The notes under the pieces were generated by a model. The model made no database searches and was not told where the DNA came from. It worked only from the letters and a program-made list of their open reading frames with translations. From positions 1-15,053 of the forward strand of contig JACMJD010000137.1 in the NCBI GenBank assembly GCA_014380825.1: a stretch of DNA of 15,053 nucleotides. Direction: 5' to 3'. The DNA comes from Phycisphaerae bacterium. Its GTDB lineage: Bacteria; Planctomycetota; Phycisphaerae; Tepidisphaerales; Tepidisphaeraceae. Of this stretch, positions 1-6,640 are shown piece after piece (the stretch's first letter is position 1; the number at the start of each line of letters is the position of its first letter). The position numbers were made by a program, and so were the translations under genes.

Positions 1-1713
1 GAAGCAACCGGCGCTGATCCGCGCCTCGGCGCGCGCCTGGCGCTTTACCTGACCTTGATCGTGACGTTCGCGATCTGCATCTGGGGTTTCATCATCCTCT
101 GCGGCAAGATCACCGTGGGCGTGAGCCATGACATTCACAAGGCAGCGTTTGAAAAGCTCCAGGATCTGCCGTTCAGCTTCTACGACCGCAAGGCCGTGGG
201 CTGGCTGATGGCACGCCTGACCAGCGACACCAACAGCCTCAGCCGCATCATGGGCTGGGCGATGCTCGACCTGTCCTGGGGCTCGATCTCCATCATCGCG
301 GTGACGACGGCAATGTTCGTGATGAACTGGAAAGTCGCGATCGTCGTGCTGGTGATCCTGCCGCCGCTGGTCATGGTCAGCCGGTTTTTCCAGGTGCGCA
401 TCCTGCGCGCTTCCCGCGCCCTGCGAAAGGCGAATTCGCAGACGACGGCGGCGTTCAATGAAGGGATCGTCGGCGTGCGGACGACCAAGTCAATGTCGCG
501 CGAGGAGCGAAATCTCGAAGAGTTCACGCACCTGGCCGACACGATGTACGGCCACGCGTATCAGACGCAATTGTACGAAGCGATGTTTCAGCCGCTGGTT
601 CAGTCGCTCATCGCTCTCGGAATCGGTCTGGCGCTGTGGCGTGGCGGCGTGCAGGTGACGATCGGCGGACTGACCGTCGGACAGTTGGTCACCTACATTC
701 AGCTCGCCAGCTTTCTACAGCACCCGGCGCAGGAACTGGTCCGCGCGATCACACAGATCCAGGGCGCCCAAGCGTCAGCGGAACGTTTGCAAGGACTGCT
801 CGACACCGATCCGGAGATCGTCGACACGGACGATGTGAAACAACGTGTAGCCCGCGAGCTTGCTCGCGGCGCGAACCGCGAGCAAGCCCGCGGGTTAAAC
901 GGAGATGAAAACGTTGCGATCGATGGTGGATCGAAGAAGATTGAGACGATCGAATTCAAGAACGTCGGCTTCGCGTACAAGGAAGGTCAAACAGTCCTGA
1001 CAAACTTCAATCTGACGGTGCGCGCCGGCGAAACGATCGCACTGGTCGGCCCGACCGGGGGCGGAAAGACGACGATCGTCGGCCTGGCCTGTCGTTTCTA
1101 CGAACCGACGACTGGCCAGATTCTGATCAACGGCGTCGATTGTCGTCAGCGCAGTTTGAAGTGGCTTCAGGCGAATCTGGGCATGGTGCTTCAGCAGCCG
1201 TACCTGTTCAGCGGCACCGTTCGCGAGAACATCCGCTACGGCCGACTGAACGCGACCGATGCCGAGATCGAAGACGCCGCGAAGATGACCAACGCGCATG
1301 AGTTCATCATGCAGCTCGAGAAAGGCTACGACACGAAAGTAGGTGAAGGCGGCAACAAGCTTTCCACCGGGCAGAAGCAACTGCTGTCGCTGGCGCGCGC
1401 GATCATCGCGAACCCGCAGATCTTCGTGATGGACGAAGCGACCAGCTCGGTCGACACGCACACGGAGAAAGCCATTCAGAACGCCGTCGAGCGCGTGCTG
1501 GACAATCGCATCAGCTTCGTGATCGCGCACCGTCTATCGACCATCAAGTCTGCCGACCGAATCCTCGTGATCTCGGCGGGGCAGATCGTTGAAGAAGGCA
1601 CGCATCACGATCTGCTGGCTCTGCGCGGGCGGTATCACGAGCTGTACACGAACCAGTTCACGCACGAGCGCGAGGACGCAATGCTGCATTACGCGACGAC
1701 GGTGGAGGCTTGA
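1..1713 (+). CDS. ABC exporter half-transporter, permease fused to ATPase (5' partial)
   Basis: This is the C-terminal ~570 residues of an MsbA/MDR-type ABC half-transporter, which would move a lipid, peptide or drug outward across the cytoplasmic membrane using ATP. The frame is open to the first base, so the start and first membrane segment lie outside the window; the ATG-like codons near 55 are internal. Visible transmembrane segments cover roughly 40-115, 280-390 and 590-720. The ATPase half shows Walker A GPTGGGKTT (1048-1074), the Q-loop LQQPYLF (from 1189), the ABC signature as LSTGQ (1360-1374), Walker B IFVMDE with the catalytic Glu (1420-1437) and the H-loop His (1528-1530). LSTGQ instead of LSGGQ is a mild deviation, common in heterodimeric exporters, so a partner half-transporter may be encoded upstream. 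The substrate cannot be told from sequence. The linker between the two domains carries an in-frame palindromic insertion (851-894). Confidence 0.95.
   Translation, partial: EATGADPRLGARLALYLTLIVTFAICIWGFIILCGKITVGVSHDIHKAAFEKLQDLPFSFYDRKAVGWLMARLTSDTNSLSRIMGWAMLDLSWGSISIIAVTTAMFVMNWKVAIVVLVILPPLVMVSRFFQVRILRASRALRKANSQTTAAFNEGIVGVRTTKSMSREERNLEEFTHLADTMYGHAYQTQLYEAMFQPLVQSLIALGIGLALWRGGVQVTIGGLTVGQLVTYIQLASFLQHPAQELVRAITQIQGAQASAERLQGLLDTDPEIVDTDDVKQRVARELARGANREQARGLNGDENVAIDGGSKKIETIEFKNVGFAYKEGQTVLTNFNLTVRAGETIALVGPTGGGKTTIVGLACRFYEPTTGQILINGVDCRQRSLKWLQANLGMVLQQPYLFSGTVRENIRYGRLNATDAEIEDAAKMTNAHEFIMQLEKGYDTKVGEGGNKLSTGQKQLLSLARAIIANPQIFVMDEATSSVDTHTEKAIQNAVERVLDNRISFVIAHRLSTIKSADRILVISAGQIVEEGTHHDLLALRGRYHELYTNQFTHEREDAMLHYATTVEA
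851..894. repeat. Palindromic element inserted in frame in the ABC transporter linker
   Basis: Two 19-nt arms (851-869 and 876-894) form an inverted repeat with one mismatch around a 6-nt loop. The first arm, CCCGCGAGCTTGCTCGCGG, also holds a perfect 8-bp hairpin of its own with a TT loop, so the structure is nested. It is translated as the Arg/Ala-rich stretch RELARGANREQARG between the membrane domain and the ATPase, where family members normally have a short linker. The form suggests a mobile REP- or MITE-like short repeat that landed without breaking the frame. This is inference, since no second copy is in the window. Confidence 0.7.
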
Positions 1714-1757
1714 TCGATTTCGTACGGATGCGCCGCCGCCATGGTGACGCACGCATG

Positions 1758-1834
1758 TCATCCTGAACGCAGTGAAGGATCTCGGATGCCGAGCATCGTT
1801 AGCATCCCGAGATCCTTCACTTCGTTCAGGATGA
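1758..1834. terminator. Large inverted repeat acting as bidirectional terminator between convergent genes
   Basis: Arms at 1758-1789 and 1802-1834 match over about 32 bp with one mismatch (C/A) and one extra G, around a 12-nt loop. The core TCATCCTGAACGCAGTGAAG followed by GATCTCGG resembles an interspersed repeat I recall from many environmental bacterial genomes, so it is probably a repeat that serves as terminator rather than a dedicated one. It lies 44 bp after the ABC transporter stop. Its right arm also encodes the last residues (TSS) and the TGA stop (1826-1828) of the convergent minus-strand gene. Confidence 0.75.
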
Positions 1835-4800
1835 GGTGCCCCTTATCCAGTCTTCCAAATCCTTCATCACGCTTTGAGTCGGTCCCGGCTTGATCGGAGC
1901 GTTCACAGGCGGCAGATTCTTGACCGGCACGAATCGCGTCACCGCATCGACGATCGCGCCGGTGCTGCCGGCGAAGTACGATCCGCTGCGCGATTGCTGA
2001 AGCTCGATCGCCCGCACCATGTACAGATGATTCGCGCCCGGCGAGTTGTCGGTGAAGGCGGTCTTGTCAGTCTCACCGATGAATTCGAAATCGCTGTTAA
2101 TCGATGATGCGCGATACACGCGGTATATCGCCGCTGGCGTTCCCGTCCAGGCAACTTGCACCACGCCCGCACCTATCGTCGCCGTCGCGCTGCTTACCGG
2201 CTGCACGATGTTCATCGTCAGTGTCGGATCGCCCATCAGGTTCAGCGTGATCGAACCGTGAATCGAAGAGGCGGAACGGTCGTACTCGCCCTTGCTGTTG
2301 ATCGTGCGCAGCAGCGACTGGCCGATGGTTTCGCCCGAGCCGAAGGAGTGCATTTCCAGCGGCGCGGATTCAACATAGATGTTCGTCAGCGCCTCGCCTG
2401 ATCGCAGCAGGTAGCGAAGCATGTTGGGCGAATTGAGGTCGGTGTCGTAGCTGTAGAAATCGCCGAACAGGCTGCCGGTCGTTTGAAGGAACAGCGCGTT
2501 GATGTCGTACGGCTCGAATGGATAGACGATGTTGCCGTCGGAGCTGTCGGACTGATTCGGATCGAAAATGCGATCCCACGAACCCGCCGCGATCGCAGCG
2601 GCGAACTGATGAATCTGCGGCTCTTGAAACACCGCGCGCCAGTTGCGCGTTGCCACGGCATCGCGTCCGACCAGCCCTTCGAACATCGTGTACTGCGGAG
2701 TCGCCCGCACCGAGTGGCCGCGCCCGAGCCGAACATCGATCACCGCGTCTTTTGTCACGACGGTCTGCCCGGTTCGATATCGATGATCCTTCGCCAGATA
2801 ACTCGCCAGCGCGGCGAATTCGACGGCTCGCGATCCGCCCGGTTCGAAGAAATCGACCCGACCGACCGGCGCCTCGATTCTGTCGGGCACGACATCGTTA
2901 TCAAATTTCCCATCGCGCGGCCGATTATCATTGGCGACGCGATTGGCCTTCGCTTCATCGTTGTCCGTCCACCACTGTCCGTGGCGCGTGGCGACCAGAT
3001 CGCCGTAAAAGGCGTCGGTCGACCAGGCGCCGAGATGATCGGAATGAAAATCGTACGCTCCGTGCCCCGAGAAGGGCGCCGGCACGTGACCGATCAACAT
3101 GATCGCCGCGACCGGCGCGCTGATGCCTTGCGTGAGCGTTTCAAGCTGGTTGCGAATCGCGTGCGCCGCGAACGGATCGTCGCTCGGTTGAACGAAGAGC
3201 GTCGCGACTTCATATCGCTCGCCGATCAAATCCCGCTTGAGTTGTTCGATCCCACTGGCCACGGCGGGATCATCGTTCGCGGTTGAATCGATCACGAGGA
3301 TGACGCCGCGCCGCTCATCCAGATTCGGCAGCGGCAGCTTGATGCCCGACATGATGAACGCTCGATCCACATCGTCCGGCGACGCGGTCGCGCGTGGCAC
3401 GTTCAGCCGGTCAACGCGATACTCATACTGCCAACCTACTCCGACATTCGTGTCGATGTAACTGTTCTGCGTGGCCGGCACCTCATCGAAGAACACCCAG
3501 TTGAAATCAGTTGTGCCTTTTCGATAGACACGGAACCCAGCCGTCGCTGCGTCGGCGGGCGTCCAGCTCAAGGTGATCTGCGCCGGCTTCTCCGACACCT
3601 GCGCGCTCAGCTCAAACCCGTAATCGATCTCCATCCGCGCCGCCATCACCGGCGACGGCGACGAGCGCTCGCCGTTGTAGCGCGACGAGACGCGATAGAA
3701 ATACGTATGCGTGGCGGCGAGATCTGTCAGCGACGTCGTGCCGACCGGATCAGGCGACAACTCGCTGGCGATCGTCTGCCAATCCAGGATGCCATCGCTC
3801 GACCGTTCGATGTCGAACGAATCCAGCCGCTGCGGCACGACACTGTTCCAACTGATCTTCACCTGTCGCAGCGCGGGATACGGTAGATCGGTGGCCGTGT
3901 TCGCGCTCACCTCCACGCCGAACAATGTCGGCACGGCCGGCAAAGTGCCGAGCACGTCGATCGACTTGCTGACGATCTCATACGTGAATTTGTCGTCACT
4001 CGGCGTCGCGACGATCTGCGGCGCGATCGAGATCGGACCCGAATAGGTATGCGTAGCGAACGCCGGCGCGGTGGCCGACATCGTGAGATTTAACTGCTCG
4101 GTGCTCGAGCCATCACCCCAGTCGATCAGCCAATTCACTTCATCCGATTGCGGATTGGTCGTGCGCAGCTCAAGTGAATATTGCGATTCGCTGATCACCG
4201 ATGTGTCGCCCAGAAGCGCGAACTGGCGCTTCACGATCACCTGAGCCTGTTCCACCAGCATGCCGCCATCGTCATCTACGCTGGTGACAGTGATCGGATA
4301 GGTGCCCACATACGCATACGGTTTTGGCTTCGTCGGAAGCGCGTTGAACCCCGCCGCCGGTCGCGTCACGCGCACGGCTGGATGAATCGTCACATCACCA
4401 TCGCCCCAATCCGTGGTGACGGTGATCGCATCATCCTCGCCGCGATCGATCTGCGTGTATTCAAACGTCAGGCCCTGCCCTTCAACGGTGGTTCGCCCGA
4501 TGAGTGGCGAGCTTCCGACGGCCGGCGCGAGGTTGTGCACCACTTGCGTGAACGCCCTTTGAGCCTGTTCGATCTCCGCGCCGTTCGGATCGAGACTCAC
4601 CACGGTCACCACGCCGTGAAATTCATCGCTCGGCGAGGGACCGTTATCTCGAAATGTGTGCGCCGGCGCCGTGAACGAAGTAACCGAATCGTCGAAGACG
4701 CCCGATGTGTACTCGTCGCCGTCTCCCCATTCGATGCGATATTGATGCCGCGACGGCAACGGCTGCCGAATCTCGATCGTATAGCTCGCGGCGTCGCCCT

Positions 4801-4888
4801 CATCGATCGCGCTGATCGCGATCGGATCGATCGCCAGCGCGAGCAATCGACGAGCTTCCAGAGATTCGCTGAACCCCTTGATCGACAT
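1826..4888 (-). CDS. Exported PKD/Fn3 protein with cysteine-free C25 (gingipain)-like core
   Basis: This 1020-residue protein starts MSIKGFSESLEARRLLA, the N-terminal tag typical of planctomycete extracellular proteins. PKD-like repeats with WGDG turns follow at about residues 53, 160 and 256, then two Fn3-like domains (about 318-418 and 424-498). A C25-peptidase-like core spans about 525-895, with MLIGHVPAPF, TDAFYGDL, IEAPVGRVDF and, near its end, LNLMGDPTL, in the order expected for that family. A third Fn3-like domain lies at about 900-985. There is no cysteine in the protein; the position where a catalytic Cys is expected reads LQTTGSLFGDF. So it is likely not an active C25 protease, and its real activity is unknown. 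The ATG at 4888 is preferred because the tag follows directly; an in-frame TTG at 4948 would overlap the upstream GH1 gene. No clear Shine-Dalgarno site. The GH1 gene stops 43 bp upstream, suggesting co-transcription. Confidence 0.85.
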   Translation of the reverse strand: MSIKGFSESLEARRLLALAIDPIAISAIDEGDAASYTIEIRQPLPSRHQYRIEWGDGDEYTSGVFDDSVTSFTAPAHTFRDNGPSPSDEFHGVVTVVSLDPNGAEIEQAQRAFTQVVHNLAPAVGSSPLIGRTTVEGQGLTFEYTQIDRGEDDAITVTTDWGDGDVTIHPAVRVTRPAAGFNALPTKPKPYAYVGTYPITVTSVDDDGGMLVEQAQVIVKRQFALLGDTSVISESQYSLELRTTNPQSDEVNWLIDWGDGSSTEQLNLTMSATAPAFATHTYSGPISIAPQIVATPSDDKFTYEIVSKSIDVLGTLPAVPTLFGVEVSANTATDLPYPALRQVKISWNSVVPQRLDSFDIERSSDGILDWQTIASELSPDPVGTTSLTDLAATHTYFYRVSSRYNGERSSPSPVMAARMEIDYGFELSAQVSEKPAQITLSWTPADAATAGFRVYRKGTTDFNWVFFDEVPATQNSYIDTNVGVGWQYEYRVDRLNVPRATASPDDVDRAFIMSGIKLPLPNLDERRGVILVIDSTANDDPAVASGIEQLKRDLIGERYEVATLFVQPSDDPFAAHAIRNQLETLTQGISAPVAAIMLIGHVPAPFSGHGAYDFHSDHLGAWSTDAFYGDLVATRHGQWWTDNDEAKANRVANDNRPRDGKFDNDVVPDRIEAPVGRVDFFEPGGSRAVEFAALASYLAKDHRYRTGQTVVTKDAVIDVRLGRGHSVRATPQYTMFEGLVGRDAVATRNWRAVFQEPQIHQFAAAIAAGSWDRIFDPNQSDSSDGNIVYPFEPYDINALFLQTTGSLFGDFYSYDTDLNSPNMLRYLLRSGEALTNIYVESAPLEMHSFGSGETIGQSLLRTINSKGEYDRSASSIHGSITLNLMGDPTLTMNIVQPVSSATATIGAGVVQVAWTGTPAAIYRVYRASSINSDFEFIGETDKTAFTDNSPGANHLYMVRAIELQQSRSGSYFAGSTGAIVDAVTRFVPVKNLPPVNAPIKPGPTQSVMKDLEDWIRGTSS

Positions 4889-4931
4889 GCGAGAAGGAAT
4901 TCTAACGCTGTGGCGTGAAGATTCACATGAA

Positions 4932-6326
4932 TCACGTCTGGTCGGCAATCAATGCGCCGTTCGATTCGATCACCTTCGCATACCAGTGCCCCGAATCCTT
5001 GATAATCCGTTTCTGCGTCGGGTAATCGACGAACGTCAGCCCGAAGCGTTCCTGATAGCCGTAGGCCCATTCGAAGTTGTCCATGAGCGACCAGTGGAAG
5101 TACCCGCGAACGTCGATGTTCTCGTCGATCGCGCGTTTCAGCGAGCGCAGATATCGCGTCGTGTAATCAATGCGGTTCGGATCGCGAACCTGGCCGTCCA
5201 GCGAAACCCAATCCATGCTCGAGAGGCCGTTCTCGGTCACGATGATCGGCAGCTTGTATCGCTCGGCGTGAAATCGGACTCCCCAGTAGAGCGCATCAGG
5301 CGTCACGCGCCAGCGGATCGCGGTGTACGGCGAGTCGCCTTTTTCGGCAACATATTCACCTTCTCCTTTGGCGTTCGCGCGAATCTCCTTACCCGAATAA
5401 ATGTTCACGCCATAGAAATCCAACGGCTGGTTGATCAGCTTCATGTCGTCGTCGCTGAACTTCGGCAGATGCGGCGCGAAATGTTTCAGTCCGTCTTCCG
5501 GATAATGGCCCGCGCAGACGGGATCGCTGAACCACGTGTTGCTCCAGAGTTCGTTCTTCGTTCCGAGCGTTGCGTTGCGCGCCGCGTCGATATCGGCTTG
5601 CGATTCGGTGGATGGATAGCTGACGACGGCAACCGGCGCCCAGCCGACAATCGGCTTCGTTTTGCAGTGTGCACGCAATGCCTGCACCGATGCACCGTGC
5701 GCCATCAACGCGTGATGCGCGACTGTCAGCACATCCCGCATCGGAAGCTTCAATCCCGGCGCGTGAATGCCTTGATGATGGCCAAGCCAGACGAAGCACT
5801 GCGGCTCGTTCAACGTCATCCAATTCTTCACGCGATCGCCCAATCGCTCCGCGATCACGCGTGTGTAGTCGGCGAACCACTTGACGCTGTCGCGATTCAA
5901 CCACCCGCCACGCTTGTATAAGTCGTACGGATAATCCCAGTGAAACAACGTGCAGTACGGCGTGACGTTGTTCTTCAGCAGCTCGTCGACCAGCGCGTCG
6001 TAAAATGCGAGGCCCTTCGGATTGACCTTGCCTTCGCCTTCGGGAATCACGCGCGACCAGGAGATGGAGAACCGATACGCCTGAAGTTTCATCTGCCGCA
6101 TGATCGCGACGTCGTCGCGAAAGCGGTGATAGTGATCGCATGCAACGTCGCCGTTCTCTCCGTGAAGGACAGCGCCGGGATGAGCGGCGAACGTGTCCCA
6201 CACGCTAAGTCCGCGGTCATCTTCCTTCGCCGCGCCCTCAATCTGATAGGAAGCGGCGGCGGCGCCCCAAACGAAGCCGTCCGGAAAGCGCGAGCCGATT
6301 GCTGACGATAAAGCTTGACGAGCCAT
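4932..6326 (-). CDS. GH1 family beta-glucosidase
   Basis: This 464-residue protein is a full-length glycoside hydrolase family 1 enzyme, a (beta/alpha)8 barrel that hydrolyses beta-linked glucosides or related disaccharides with retention. Family landmarks are present: FVWGAAAASYQIEGA (18-32, with Gln28 in the sugar site), FHWD (128-131), TLNEP with acid/base Glu174, Tyr310 in NIYSG, the nucleophile Glu365 in VTENG, and NFEWAYGY (417-424). The length is normal and no key residue is missing, so it should be active. There is no signal peptide, so it is cytoplasmic and would act on imported cello-oligosaccharides or other beta-glycosides; exact specificity cannot be read from sequence. The ATG at 6326 puts the N-terminus where GH1 enzymes start. 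No clear Shine-Dalgarno site precedes it. A TAAGAT box lies 9 nt before the ATG and could be a -10 element of a nearly leaderless transcript (inference). The next gene starts 43 bp after its stop. Confidence 0.95.
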   Translation of the reverse strand: MARQALSSAIGSRFPDGFVWGAAAASYQIEGAAKEDDRGLSVWDTFAAHPGAVLHGENGDVACDHYHRFRDDVAIMRQMKLQAYRFSISWSRVIPEGEGKVNPKGLAFYDALVDELLKNNVTPYCTLFHWDYPYDLYKRGGWLNRDSVKWFADYTRVIAERLGDRVKNWMTLNEPQCFVWLGHHQGIHAPGLKLPMRDVLTVAHHALMAHGASVQALRAHCKTKPIVGWAPVAVVSYPSTESQADIDAARNATLGTKNELWSNTWFSDPVCAGHYPEDGLKHFAPHLPKFSDDDMKLINQPLDFYGVNIYSGKEIRANAKGEGEYVAEKGDSPYTAIRWRVTPDALYWGVRFHAERYKLPIIVTENGLSSMDWVSLDGQVRDPNRIDYTTRYLRSLKRAIDENIDVRGYFHWSLMDNFEWAYGYQERFGLTFVDYPTQKRIIKDSGHWYAKVIESNGALIADQT

Positions 6327-6415
6327 AGGGCGGGCATCTTAACGAAGAAACGCCCGAATGGCAGATGAACATCCGGTCCAGCGCAGTACCCGGCGACACG
6401 AACCACCATAACGAC

Positions 6416-6433
6416 CAACATCAGCGGATGTTG
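6416..6433. promoter_or_regulatory. Perfect 7-bp palindrome, candidate operator
   Basis: CAACATC (6416-6422) and GATGTTG (6427-6433) form a perfect inverted repeat around AGCG. A further AACATCCG at 6368-6375 is the exact reverse complement of CGGATGTT at 6425-6432, giving three related half-sites in 66 bp. A dimeric repressor or activator of the GH1 unit is possible; no regulator gene is in the window. Chance palindromes of this size do occur. Confidence 0.3.
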
Positions 6434-6483
6434 CGCGGAATTCGGAGAGCCGCAACTTCACCCGGCAGCATCCACACCGGACG

Positions 6484-6521
6484 GTGAGCCCTAATTGGGG
6501 CTGGAATATTTTATGGCTCAC
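6484..6521 (+). promoter_or_regulatory. Nested, mutually exclusive stem-loops upstream of the RTX gene
   Basis: GTGAGCC (6484-6490) can pair perfectly with GGCTCAC (6515-6521). Part of the same left arm, AGCCC (6487-6491), can instead pair with GGGCT (6498-6502). The two structures exclude each other. If this region is transcribed, it could form alternative leader folds; if not, it may be a protein site. It overlaps the AT-rich candidate promoter patch. Confidence 0.25.
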
Positions 6522-6558
6522 GATCATTCACTCATCGCATGAGTTTTCGACACCGGCC

Positions 6559-6575
6559 CGCGAAAACAATTCGCG
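6559..6575 (+). promoter_or_regulatory. Small stem-loop in the presumed 5' leader of the RTX gene
   Basis: CGCGAA (6559-6564) and TTCGCG (6570-6575) form a perfect 6-bp stem with a 5-nt loop AACAA, about 65 bp before the start codon. It could stabilise the leader of a highly expressed surface protein mRNA. There is no direct evidence of function. Confidence 0.3.
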
Positions 6576-6623
6576 ACAAATTGGAAGAGCCAGGCTAGAA
6601 ACCGTCACTCCGAGCCTATCTAA

Positions 6624-6633
6624 AGGAAAGAGG
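6624..6633 (+). promoter_or_regulatory. Ribosome binding site of the RTX gene
   Basis: AGGAAAGAGG is a purine-rich Shine-Dalgarno-like sequence ending 7 nt before the ATG at 6641. It fixes the start and is one of only two clear sites in the window. Confidence 0.75.
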
Positions 6634-6640
6634 CAAACAT

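Larger units (their letters stand above)
6327..6640. other. Divergent intergenic region with hairpins and probable promoters
   Basis: This 314-bp stretch separates the divergent GH1 and RTX-protein genes and must carry both promoters. No convincing ORF was seen. It holds a 7-bp palindrome with an upstream partner half-site (6368-6433), an AT-rich patch GGAATATTTTATGG (6503-6516) that may include the -10 of the plus-strand promoter, and three small stem-loops before the RTX start (6484-6521, 6530-6544 with arms ACTCAT/ATGAGT, and 6559-6575). No consensus -35/-10 pair could be fixed with confidence. Confidence 0.6.

Noticed and set aside
4889..4948. TTG at 4948 as start of the C25-like gene
   Set aside because: It would add a 20-residue extension with the protein's only cysteine and overlap the GH1 gene; ATG at 4888 places the planctomycete tag directly at the N-terminus.
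4878..5921. A 347-codon plus-strand frame opposite the GH1 gene
   Set aside because: It mirrors a full-length GH1 enzyme with both catalytic Glu residues; no domain or ribosome site supports it.
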